From contig OZ252114.1 in assembly GCA_965248635.1 (NCBI GenBank), positions 2,294,001 through 2,358,000 of the forward strand: DNA of 64,000 bases. Reading direction: 5' to 3'. Below are positions 10,037 through 18,607 of the stretch, piece by piece. The position numbers and the translations under genes were made by a program. The DNA is from CBDAPI01 sp965248635. Lineage in GTDB: Bacteria > Acidobacteriota > UBA6911 > RPQK01 > CBDAPI01. The number at the start of each line of letters is the position of its first letter. Within the stretch, counting starts at the first letter, position 1. Below the pieces are notes generated by a model. The model saw only the letters and a list, made by a program, of their open reading frames with translations. It ran no database searches and was not told where the DNA came from.

Positions 10037-10273
10037 ATCCTCGACAAGCTCCTTTCCGAGCCCGCCGGCCCCCTGGCGCTGGATCACTTAAAGGCGGCCC
10101 TATCCGATCACGAAGACCATCCCCGTTCCATCTGCCGACACCTCAACGACCATCCCCATACCGGCTACTGGGTAAGTGTCCTTTTCCGTCAGCATCGAAG
10201 CCGAAGACGGCGTGGTGCACATCAGCCGAGGAAACCCTTGTCAGCGGCCCTATGAGACCTACAGACTCAACTA
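10037..10273 (+). pseudogene. C45-type autoproteolytic acyltransferase, C-terminal fragment
   Basis: Starting at the break point of the symporter, another frame reads ILDKLLSEPAGPLALDHLKAALSDHEDHPRSICRH. After one frameshift near 10170 it reads VSIEAEDGVVHISRGNPCQRPYETYRLN and stops at 10271-10273. This is the end of an isopenicillin-N acyltransferase-like (peptidase C45) protein: a DH..P.SICRH block and a final VxHxxxGxPC..PY..Y strand. The N-terminal part with the catalytic cysteine is gone. Its stop overlaps the end of the oppositely oriented aldolase gene by three bases. Confidence 0.55.
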
Positions 10274-10808
10274 AACGTCATCCAGTGCTGTGCTCTTAGT
10301 AAACTGAGCCACGAGTTCCTGGCAGTATCGACTAAAGCCGACCACGTCTGCACCAATACTGACGAACTGATAACCGCTCTCGAACAAACTTTGGAGAGCA
10401 TCTGGACCGCCTACCGTCCCCGCAAATTTTCCGTGCGCGCGAGCGGTCTCAACCACACGGGTCCGAGCTTCAAGCACGCGTGGGTCGTTGAATTCCCCGG
10501 GGGCTCCAAGCCCAGAACTGTAGTCGCTAGGACCGAAAAAGATCATATCAATGCCTTCCACCGCACAAATCTCCTCCAGATCCTCCATTGTTTCAGGGTC
10601 TTCTACCTGCACAATCACAAACCGCTCCTGGTTCGCCTCTCTGACATAATCAGGAATCGAAATGTTGCAGTAAGCACCATCGGCGCTGCCCCCATCCAGA
10701 GCTCGTCGACCCAGCGGAGGAAAACGAGTCATTCGGACAATGTTCAGACTGTCCTGCAGGTGCAACAGGTGCGGTACCATGATTCCAGTGGCATCGATCT
10801 CCAAAGGT

Positions 10809-10822
10809 TTAATCCCGCATTC
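10809..10822. repeat. Left target duplication TTAAT plus left inverted repeat
   Basis: TTAAT (10809-10813) is followed by CCCGCATTC (10814-10822). The duplication lies inside the aldolase coding sequence and is repeated at 13649-13653. The inverted repeat matches 13640-13648 in reverse complement; beyond nine bases the two ends diverge. Confidence 0.85.
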
Positions 10823-10907
10823 ACCATATAGGACCCCAAGATTGATTGTCTGAATTGGTCTAACCTACTATAATTAAAGGAGATGTGGAGAATAAAGGGA
10901 GCAAGAA

Positions 10908-12228
10908 ATGGCTGACCTCAAGGGTGAGGGTTTGAAGCTCGGTTTTGATGGCAGTTTGAGGCTTGAATTTCATGGCCTAAGGTCACCTCGGATGCCGGGC
11001 TTCTCGCCTATCGTGATCTGGATGAGGCGTTGGGTTTATTCGATCGTGTGCCCTTGGTGTTTCACGATTCGCGGACCGGGCGCAACATCCAGCACCACCT
11101 CACGGCCTTGCTACGTCAATCGGTATACAGCCGTCTCGCTGGCTATGAAGATGTCAACGATGCCCATCGCTTATCGGTTGATCCGACTATGCGGAGGATC
11201 ACCGGAAAGAAGATCGACAACAAGAATGCCGCCAGCGCCAACACGATGGGGCGATTTGAGACCCAGATGCTGTCCGTCGAGGACAACCTCCAAGCCTTTT
11301 CGGAAGTCAATGGTCGATGGGTGGAAAGAGCGCTGCAGAAAACAACTCATCGACGCATCATTCTGGATATGGACAGTTCAGCAAGTCCTGTCCATGGCGA
11401 GCAAGAAGCCTCTGCGTATAACGGCCATTTCGGATGCACCTGCTACCATCCCCTGTTTTGCTTCAACCAGTTCGGAGATTGCGAAGGTTCCATGCTTCGG
11501 CCCGGCAACGTTCACAGCGCGGATCGTTGGAAAGATCTGCTGGAACCAATCGTTGCTCGGTACGAGAAAAAGAAAGTCCGCAAATACTTTAGGGGTGATG
11601 CCGCCTTCGCCAAGCCAGAGATTTATGAATACCTGGAGGAGAAGGAATTTTTGTATGCCATCCGGCTTCCCGCCAACCAGGTGCTTCAGGCCAAGATTCG
11701 ACACCTGCTGACCCGACCGGTGGGGCGCCCACCCAGAAAACCCGTCGTTTGGTTTGCCGATTTCAAATACCAAGCAGCCAGTTGGGACCGGCCTCGTCGG
11801 GTGATTGCCAAGGTCGAGTGGCATCGCGGCGAACTTTTTCCGAGAGTCGGTTTCATCGTGACCAATAGGAGCGCACGAGTAGGAGCGCACGAGCCCAAGG
11901 CGTGGTTCACTTTTACAACGGTCGTGGCAGGGCCGAGCAGTGGATCAAGGAAGGCAAGTATGCCTTGAACTGGACGCGGCTGTCCTGCCAACGCTTTATC
12001 CCCAATCAGGTGAGGTTGGCTCTGTTTGTTTTGGCCTATAACCTGGGTAATTTTCTGCGGCGTCTCGTCCTTCCCAGAAGAATCAAACATTGGTCGCTTC
12101 GCAGCTTATTGACCAAACTGATCAAGATCGGAGCGAAGGTGGTTCACCATAGTCGGATCGTGACGTTTCAGATGGCGGAAGTCGCGGTAAGCGAGGAGGT
12201 AATGGGCCGAGATACTGTCTCGGATTGA
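10908..12228 (+). pseudogene. IS1380-family transposase, two frameshifts
   Basis: Starting at ATG 10908 behind an AGGGAG ribosome site, the protein reads about 23 residues (LKLGFDGSLRLEF), shifts frame near 10980, and continues KVTSDAGLLAYRDLDEALGLF. The main frame holds the IS1380 hallmarks: LRQSVYSRLAGYEDVNDAHRL, DMDSSASPVHGEQE with the first catalytic Asp, YNGHFGCTCYHPLF, LRPGNVHSADRW and KYFRGDAAFAKPEIYEYLE. A second shift comes from a 14-bp duplication at 11866-11893. After it the frame gives the C-terminal AEQWIKEGKYALNWTRLSC and RLALFVLAYNLGNFLR. Restored, it would be about 440 residues, the usual size. The element can no longer move by itself. Confidence 0.85.
11866..11893. repeat. 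14-bp tandem duplication breaking the transposase frame
   Basis: The unit taggagcgcacgag is present twice in a row (11866-11879 and 11880-11893). Removing one copy restores the reading frame TNRSARAQGVVHFYNGRGRAE of the transposase. Fourteen is not a multiple of three, so this duplication is by itself an inactivating mutation and argues for genuine decay here rather than a base-call error. Confidence 0.85.
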
Positions 12229-12500
12229 CCGCTTGAGATGGAGTACGAGCTAGGACCCGGTGTTTTTGATCGAGCAACTGGAGAGGTGTCTCCGATTATC
12301 AGATTTTGACGAAAGTACCTGGATAACCCAGGAATCAGAGTCCGTTTTCGGGCCGAAAGATGACCAAACAGCATTGGATTCAAGGTTCGAGAGCTGATAG
12401 GTTTTGATCATTCATCATGAAGAAGCCAGGCGAACTCGGATCTGTGGTTAATATGAGGAATGTCGGTCTGAAAAGGCCTAAACCGGCAATGGAGTAGACG

Positions 12501-13430
12501 ATGCAAATAGCGATCATGGGTGCCGGGGGACTGGGAGGATATTATGGAGGCATGCTGGCCCGGGCCGAGGAAGATGTCACCCTGATCGCCCGAGGTCCAC
12601 ACCTGGAAGCGATACTGTCCAAGGGGCTGACGGTGAAACTACCCACCGCCGAGGAATTCAACGTAAAGGTCAAGGCTACTAACGATCCTGGCGCAATCGG
12701 GACGGTGGACCTGATCCTGTTCTCGGTGAAGACCTACGACACCGACGCGGCAGCGGAACTGATCCGTCCCATGGTCGACCCTCACACCGTCGTAAGCTCC
12801 GTTCAAAATGGGGTGGACAATGGGGACAGGATCGAACGGGCTGTGGGGCCCGGGCATTTCGTTCTTGGGGCAACCTATATCAACGCACTGGTGGAGCAGC
12901 CGGGGGTAATTTTGTTAAGAGCGAATAATATGACCTCTTTCGGGGAAACGGATGGCAGCGTTACTCCCCGGGTTCAGCAAATAGTCACGGTCTTCCAGAA
13001 TGCCGGCATCGATGTGGAGCTGCGCAAGGATATGCGGAGCTTCTTGTGGGAGAAGTTTGTGGCAATTTGTTGTCTTGGCGGCGCCGAGATGCTTGCCCGG
13101 CAGCCCCTGGGACCGGTGCTGGCCACGCCGGAGTGCCGGGCACTGCTGGAGGGCCTGCTACAGGAAGTGATCCATGTGGCTCAAGCCACGGGGGTGTCCC
13201 TTTCCCCCGAGCTGCCAGATCAACTGATGGACTTGATTAGCAACCGGTTGCCGCCCACCCACCGTACGTCGACCTTCACCGACCTAATTGACGGCAAGCA
13301 CATGGAACTTGAGGCCCTCAACGGCACCGTGGTCCGCCTGGGCCGGGAACACGGCGTAGACACGCCTCTGAATTTCGCGGTTTACGCCGCGTTGAAGCCC
13401 TACGTTGATGGTCCGCCCGCATCGCACTGA
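12501..13430 (+). CDS. panE: 2-dehydropantoate 2-reductase family protein (passenger gene)
   Basis: An intact 309-residue NADP-dependent reductase of the ApbA/PanE family. The Rossmann motif GAGGLGGYYGGMLA begins at residue 7. The catalytic-site lysine region WEKFVAICCLGG and the SVKTYD and SVQNGVDN blocks are present. The C-terminal domain ends with HMELEALNGTVVRLGREHGVDTPLN, containing the substrate-binding Glu-Asn pair. PanE reduces ketopantoate to pantoate for coenzyme A synthesis; many family members in catabolic loci act on other 2-keto acids, so the symbol is provisional. It lies inside the IS1380-type unit, downstream of the transposase and in the same direction, and is the only undamaged gene of that unit. 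Confidence 0.8.
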   Translation: MQIAIMGAGGLGGYYGGMLARAEEDVTLIARGPHLEAILSKGLTVKLPTAEEFNVKVKATNDPGAIGTVDLILFSVKTYDTDAAAELIRPMVDPHTVVSSVQNGVDNGDRIERAVGPGHFVLGATYINALVEQPGVILLRANNMTSFGETDGSVTPRVQQIVTVFQNAGIDVELRKDMRSFLWEKFVAICCLGGAEMLARQPLGPVLATPECRALLEGLLQEVIHVAQATGVSLSPELPDQLMDLISNRLPPTHRTSTFTDLIDGKHMELEALNGTVVRLGREHGVDTPLNFAVYAALKPYVDGPPASH

Positions 13431-13639
13431 GACCTGCAAAATGCGGAGGCAGTGCAGCCTATCGGGCGTGTAAGGCCCTCTTCACCCACCCTAGGCAGGG
13501 TCGTGCTGAGCTTGCTTGCGCGGTCGGGATCGCCTTATCGAACCGCCCCTTTACACAGCCTACAGTAGTATCCAGGAAACACGAAATCCCTGTTAATAAC
13601 AGTTCCCTGCAGAAGCACCCGCCGTTGAACTGTACAACA

Positions 13640-13653
13640 GAATGCGGGTTAAT
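13640..13653. repeat. Right inverted repeat plus right target duplication
   Basis: GAATGCGGG (13640-13648) followed by TTAAT (13649-13653). It is the mirror of the left end and lies about 210 bp after the panE-like stop codon, marking the far boundary of the mobile unit. Confidence 0.85.
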
Positions 13654-14045
13654 GTAGTCGCTGTAGGAACCTCGTGGCACACGCACCACAGTGTCCACAT
13701 CATAAAGTTTTGCGGCCATAACTTGCTTTTCCAGATCGGACCAGTCGTTGGCTGTGTGCTCCATGTCGATCCAGATGCAGTCAAAACCGCTAAAGGCCGC
13801 GATTTCGGCCATGACCGCGCTGCTGGTTTTGATCATGAAACAGCTAACAAGTTCGCCCCTGCGTAGCTTTCGTAACACCCTGCTCGGTCTCATGTGCATT
13901 CCCATTTTTCCTCTTTCCTGAGCCTGTTGCTCAACTCCTTCTGCGTTTTGTTTGAGGTTCTCCGGTGGCTAACGCTCCCGGCTCCGTTTCAGCCTCGCCG
14001 AATCCAAAAAGAGCCCCAAGATTACGTCCAGCACCCCTTTGGCTC

Positions 14046-14691
14046 TCAAGCGGCATCCCAAGTCGTTTCCGGCTCAAACGGGAACATGGGTCTGCGACGA
14101 CGCTGATAGGTGAACCGTGCCGGGTTGGGCGCGGTAATGCCAGGTGAATCGACTTCGATTACCCGGGCGGACACGGGCTCGTAGGCCGCACGAGGCGCTA
14201 TAGCGCCTTTCGCGATGAGAACCGTTTTCGATTCGGGCTCAATTCCCAATGATGCCAGGTTTTGGCATCAACTCCTCCAATTTGCGGTAGAGCCCCATCA
14301 TGGGTTCTCGATCCGTATGCTGCGCCAGAATATTAATCTCCAGCGGGGGCTTCACAAGTACCTGGATGGGATGAATCTTCCCTCGAATAATGTCGGCCAG
14401 GATTCTAGCTGCCTCGCGGCCTCGCTCCCGCTGGTCCAAGTGGGGATAGGTTCGATAAACCGTTGTAGCACTGACGTTCGAGATCATCCGCTGCGAGACA
14501 TTTGCGTGCAGGTCGAGGGTGAGCACAACCGGCAGAGAATCCCCGACCGTCTTCCGAATCCCCTCGACACTTTCCCCATCCGCGTCGGGAATATGCTCGG
14601 CCACCATGGCCCCGTGCAACGAGAGCAGTAGTCCATCCAATGATTCAGCGGAAATGGTTTCAAGCAATTCTCCCACGATTTGCTCAAAGAA
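14046..14691 (-). pseudogene. M81 metallopeptidase (MlrC-like), deleted remnant
   Basis: Read on the minus strand from 14691, one frame gives LDGLLLSLHGAMVAEHIPDADGE, PVVLTLDLHANVSQRM, RTYPHLDQRERGREAARIL and NILAQHTDREPM, the central metal-site region of MlrC/M81 peptidases. It stops at 14239. From 14249 a different frame gives the extreme C-terminal blocks LGIEPESKTVLIAKGAIAPRAAYEP and PNPARFTYQRRRRP. Roughly 200 residues between these blocks are missing, and so is the N terminus, which is replaced by unrelated sequence with agaagata repeats. Family members cleave linear peptides such as linearised microcystin. Confidence 0.7.
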
Positions 14692-14949
14692 GATAAGAAG
14701 ATAGAAGATAGGAATTTGCTTTTCGAGCTGAGGGTAGCAAGTACTGAAATGAGGGTCAAGATGGGCCCACAAGGGGCCATGAGGGCCGGGTTTACGGGTG
14801 TTTTGGGGATGTAAGAAGGGAAGCGTGGGGGAGGGAGACGAGTGCAGCAACAAGGCACGGAACGAGGGCAAAAAAGACGCACTCCAGGTAGGGCCATCGA
14901 TTCCTGGGCGCCGTAGGTCTCAGGAATCCGGCCAGGTGGGCACGTCGTC

Positions 14950-15290
14950 TCAGAAGATGGAATCGGTGGAGAGCTGGACTTGGCGGGCCTGCTCTGCAGA
15001 GAGCGAGGCCAGCAGCTGGTCCAGCTTGTGAGCAAAGAGTCGGGGCGGTGGAGCGCGCTCTCGAGCTTCCCAAAGCTTCAGATGCCGGAGGATCTTGCGG
15101 AGCAGCCTGGCGAGAGTTCTGACGTCGGGCTCGGGAAAAGCAATCGGCTTCGGTCTCTGGTTGATCTGAAGGTGGCTTGGCCGCTGCAGCTTGTCCCCCC
15201 AGTCGTCGCTTCCCGCGAGAGGCATTCGAATACCAGCCGTAATAACGCACCATCTGCGCGCCGGGGTCAGGAATGTGAGAGATGACCTGA
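14950..15290 (-). pseudogene. IS91-type (Y2) transposase, C-terminal remnant
   Basis: A minus-strand frame contains ISHIPDPGAQMVRYYGWYSNASRGKRR, matching the IPxKGxQxVRYYGWYSNxxRG block near the end of IS91-family rolling-circle transposases. A neighbouring frame gives PDVRTLARLLRKILRHLKLWEARERAPPP, the usual following helix. The two are in different frames, and the catalytic double-tyrosine region is missing. The remnant lies next to an array of palindromes at 15292-15348 that may be the end of the old element. Confidence 0.55.
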
Positions 15291-15291
15291 G

Positions 15292-15348
15292 GGAGTGCGG
15301 AAGTCAAGACTTCCGCCTTGTAAGGCGGCACTCGAAGTGCCGCACTCC
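15292..15348. repeat. Nested palindrome array (three hairpins within one stem)
   Basis: An outer stem ggagtgcgg/ccgcactcc (15292-15300 and 15340-15348) encloses three adjacent hairpins: gaagtc-aa-gacttc (15300-15313), ccgcctt-gt-aaggcgg (15313-15328) and cggcact-cga-agtgccg (15326-15342). Neighbouring stems share bases, so alternative folds compete. It sits between the IS91-like remnant and the PSD1 gene. It may be a rolling-circle end structure, a REP-like element or a terminator-like site. Confidence 0.65.
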
Positions 15349-15463
15349 AAGTTCTATCCTGCCAGTCATGTGTTTGCCCCTCAATGAGGGGCTCGTTGCA
15401 ATCTCAGGCCCAAGAATGATAAAAGTTTAGGGGTTTAGGGATTGTGTGGTCATTGAGCTGCTT

Positions 15464-18400
15464 ATGCTGAGAGTCCGTCTGACATCCCTCCGACCTGTGT
15501 TGCTTTTCTCTGCACTCTTCGCAATCCCCAGCCTGGGCCAAGACAATCCGGGTGGGATCGAAGAGGTCCCTGGCCCTGGAACGCTGGATTTCAAGCGCGA
15601 CATCCAGCCCATTTTCAGCCGGCATTGTTGGCATTGCCATGGCTCCGGGGAGGCAGGTGGGGGTCTCAGGCTCGATCGCAGAGAGCTGGCCCTGCAGGGC
15701 AGTGACTCAGGCCCTGTGATCATCCCAGGCGATAGTTCAGTGAGCCGCTTGATCCAGGTTGTAACGGGAACGGGCGGGCTGCTCATGCCTCTCCAGGGTG
15801 ACCCTTGTCCCCAGAGCAGATCGGTCAGCTTCGGGCCTGGATTGATCAGGGAGCCCCCTGGCCACCCGATGAAGCGGACGCGAGCAGTCATCCACAGCCA
15901 GGCAAGAGCAGCCATTGGTCGTTTCAAGCGATCGGGGATCCCTCCCCACCCCTCACGAGTGACCGTGACTGGGTGCGAAACCCAATCGACTCCTTTGTGC
16001 TCAAAACCCTGGAGAGCAAGGGACTGCAGCCTTCACATCAGGCTTCCCGGGCAACTCTGATTCGAAGGTTGCACCTTGACCTGCTGGGCCTCCCGCCGGG
16101 AGCAGCCGAAGTGGAAGCCTTTGTGAGCGACCCGCTCCCCTACTCCTATGAGCGCCTGGTCAGGCGGTTGTTGGCCTCGCCCCACTTTGGGGAACGCTGG
16201 GGTCGCCATTGGCTAGACCTGGCTCGCTACGCCGACAGCGACGGATTTGAAAAGGATGGCCTCCGACCTCACGCTTGGCGCTATCGAGAATGGGTCATTC
16301 AGGCATACAACCAGGACCTTCCCTACGATCGATTCGTCATTGAGCAGCTGGCCGGAGACCTCTTGCCCGACGCTGGAATCGAAGAGCAGGTGGCCACAGG
16401 ATTTCACCGCAACACCCTCACCAATCGGGAGGGAGGAGTGGACCAGGAACAGTTTCGGATTGAACAGGTTGTCGATCGAACCAACACCACGGCATCTGTC
16501 TTTCTTGGGTTGACCATGGGATGTGCGCAGTGCCACGACCATAAGTACGATCCCCTCACACAACAGGAGTATTACGAGCTCTTCGGCTTCCAGAACGAGG
16601 CCATGGAAAAAAATATTCCTGCGGACCTGGATATCGAAGTGGCAGCCTACCGAAGAGACCGGCGGGACTGGGATCTGAGGCAGGCCAAGCTGATCAAAAA
16701 AATGGAAGCCGAAAGGAAGCCGCTGGAGGAAGAACTGGCGCCCAAGTTGGCCGAGTGGGAGGCTCAAAACCCGTATCCTCTCCTTGGACAGTGGGAGGTG
16801 CTGGAGCTTGTCAGCTTCAGCACATCTAAGGAACGAAACTTGGCGGAAAAGGTTGAGCTGGCCAGGCAGGCCGATGGGAGCCTGTTGGCGAGCGGGGTGA
16901 ACCCCGCGCACAACACCTACATCGTAGAGGTCAAGAGCTCGTTAACGGGGATTACCGCCTTTCGCATCGAGGTCTTGACCGACCCGACGCTACCAGAGTC
17001 GGGGCCCGGTCGGGCCAGTGGAGGGGAATTCGCTCTGTCGGAAGTGGTCATCGAGGCTTCGTCCGGTCAAGCAGGGGATGAGCCCCGGAAGCTGGAAATC
17101 CAGAGAGCAGTGGCGTTACAAGAGAAGGATGATTATGAGGTTTCCCTGGCCATCGATGGCAAAGAAGAGACGGGCTGGTCTCTGGGTGGGCTTGAAGGCC
17201 CCAACCGGAACCGCCAGGTTGTCTTGGTCCTAGAAGAGGAAGCCGGTTCTGCCCAGGGAACTACTTTTACTTTCACCCTGCATCAGCGCCTTGGGGGGCA
17301 CCGAGCCCTGGGGCGGTTCCGACTCTCGGCAACCATCGCCCCAAGGCAGTTCATGCAGTCTCTTGTCCCGCTTGATGTTGAGAGAATTCTGGGTGTAAAA
17401 GCTCAGCACCGCTCGCCGGAGCAAACAGCGTCGTTATTGGACTATTACATCCAGCAACAGCCCCGGATGCGGGAATGGAAAGCAACTCTAGAGGGCCAGT
17501 TCAAAGCGCAGCCCCAACCACCGCAAACGCTGGGTCAGACCATCGCTCAGAACCCGGAACCACCCGAGACTCACGTCCATGTGCGCGGCGATTTCCTTCG
17601 TAAGGGCCAGCCGGTGGAGCCCGGAACCCCATCGGTTTTACCTCCCCTGCGCCCGCGAGGGGACCGCCCCGACCGGCTCGATCTGGCCCGCTGGATCGTG
17701 GATCCTTCCAATCCGCTCACTGCCCGCGTTGAGGTCAATCGCACCTGGGAAAAGCTCTTCGGGAAAGGACTGGTCGCAACCAGCGATGACTTCGGGACCC
17801 GCGGCGAGAAACCTTCTCACCCCGAACTGCTGGATTGGCTTGCCCGGGAGTTCGGGAAGCTGGGCTGGAGCCGCAAGGACCTGATCAAGCTGATCGTCAT
17901 GTCATCCACCTATCAGCAGTCCTCCCAGATACGCCCCGAGCACCTTGAATCAGATCCCAGGAACGTCTGGCTGGCCCGCCAAAGCCGCTTCCGGGTGGAG
18001 TCGGAAGTGACACGCGACCTCTTTTTGGCGGTTGGCGGGCTGCTGGAAAGCCGAATTGGTGGTCGGAGTATCCGGCCTCCTTTGCCGGATGACCTGGCCA
18101 AGCTGGGATACAGTTCCGGCATACCCTGGCCAGAGAGTCCTGACCACGACAAATACCGACGCGGGCTCTACATTCACTTCCAGCGTACAGTCCCGTATCC
18201 CATGTTGATGACTTTTGACAGCCCGGACTCCAACACCAGCTGCCTTCGACGTACACGCTCCAACACTCCTTTGCAAGCACTGACTTTGCTCAATGACGGT
18301 GTTTTTGTCGAGTGTGCCCGATCATTCGCCCGACAGATTACCTCTCAGGTTAAATCCAGTGACGAGAATCGGATCCGCTATGCATTTCGAAGAGCTCTGG

Positions 18401-18603
18401 CGAGGGAACCGGAGCAAGTCGAGTTGAGCCTACTGACCGATCTTCTGGGCGACCAACAACAATTCTTGGCGGCTAACGAAGGTTCAGCAGCCAGGATTGC
18501 GGGGCAAGGTTTTCCTGACGATCTATCCCAGGAGGAGGCAGCAGCCTGGTTCACGGTGGCACGTACCATTCTGAACTTGGACGAGTTTGTTACCAGGGAA
18601 TAA
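15464..18603 (+). pseudogene. PSCyt1-DUF1549-DUF1553 (PSD1) protein, one frameshift
   Basis: The first frame (ATG 15464) encodes a signal peptide and a cytochrome-c-like domain, DFKRDIQPIFSRHCWHCHGSG with a CxxCH haem motif and GGLRLDRRE. The frame is lost by one base near 15804 (MPLQGDP then LSPEQIGQLRAWIDQGAPWP). The second frame runs unbroken to 18603. It contains DUF1549 (PIDSFVLKTLESKGLQPS, RRLHLDLLGLPP, RHWLDLARYADSDGFEKD, CAQCHDHKYDP) and the C-terminal DUF1553/PSD1 part (RVEVNRTWEKLFGKGLV, RTVPYPMLMTFDSPDSNTSC, RTRSNTPLQALTLLND). The total is about 1,045 residues, exported. These proteins are always paired with a DUF1501 protein, as here. Their role is unproven, probably in polymer or glycan use. 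One corrected base would make the gene complete. Confidence 0.82.
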
Positions 18604-18607
18604 GAAC

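Larger units (their letters stand above)
10814..13648 (+). mobile_element. IS1380-type transposable unit carrying a panE-like gene
   Basis: The 2,835-bp unit is bounded by perfect 9-bp inverted repeats, CCCGCATTC at 10814-10822 and GAATGCGGG at 13640-13648. It is flanked by direct repeats TTAAT at 10809-10813 and 13649-13653. It holds a (now broken) IS1380-family transposase and an intact ketopantoate reductase gene. IS1380 elements are normally about 1.7 kb with the transposase alone, so the right 1.2 kb is a passenger. ISEcp1, a member of this family, mobilises neighbouring genes by using a distant substitute right end and makes 5-bp duplications. That behaviour would explain this layout. 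No second perfect GAATGCGGG was seen between the transposase and panE; the nearest match is GAATGTCGG at 12459. Confidence 0.85.
10271..13905 (-). pseudogene. HpcH/HpaI aldolase gene split by the IS1380-type unit
   Basis: The N-terminal 85 codons (13905 down to about 13654) read RGELVSCFMIKTSS, CIWIDMEHTANDW and VVRVPRGSYSDYI. The remaining codons (10813 to 10271) read KPLEIDATGIMVPH, FVIVQVEDPETMEDLEEI, DMIFFGPSDYSSGLG and FVSIGADVVGFSRYCQEL. Joining the halves through a single TTAAT gives an uninterrupted frame (SYSDYIKPLEIDATG) of about 265 residues, the usual size for class II 2-keto-3-deoxy acid aldolases. The metal-binding Glu (VQVED) is present, so the enzyme was probably functional before the insertion. 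The start has a good AGAGGA ribosome site. These enzymes cleave 2-keto-3-deoxy sugar acids to pyruvate and an aldehyde. Confidence 0.85.

Noticed and set aside
12459..12467. GAATGTCGG as the original right end of the IS1380 element
   Set aside because: One internal base differs from the end repeat and no flanking evidence supports it; kept only as a weak candidate.
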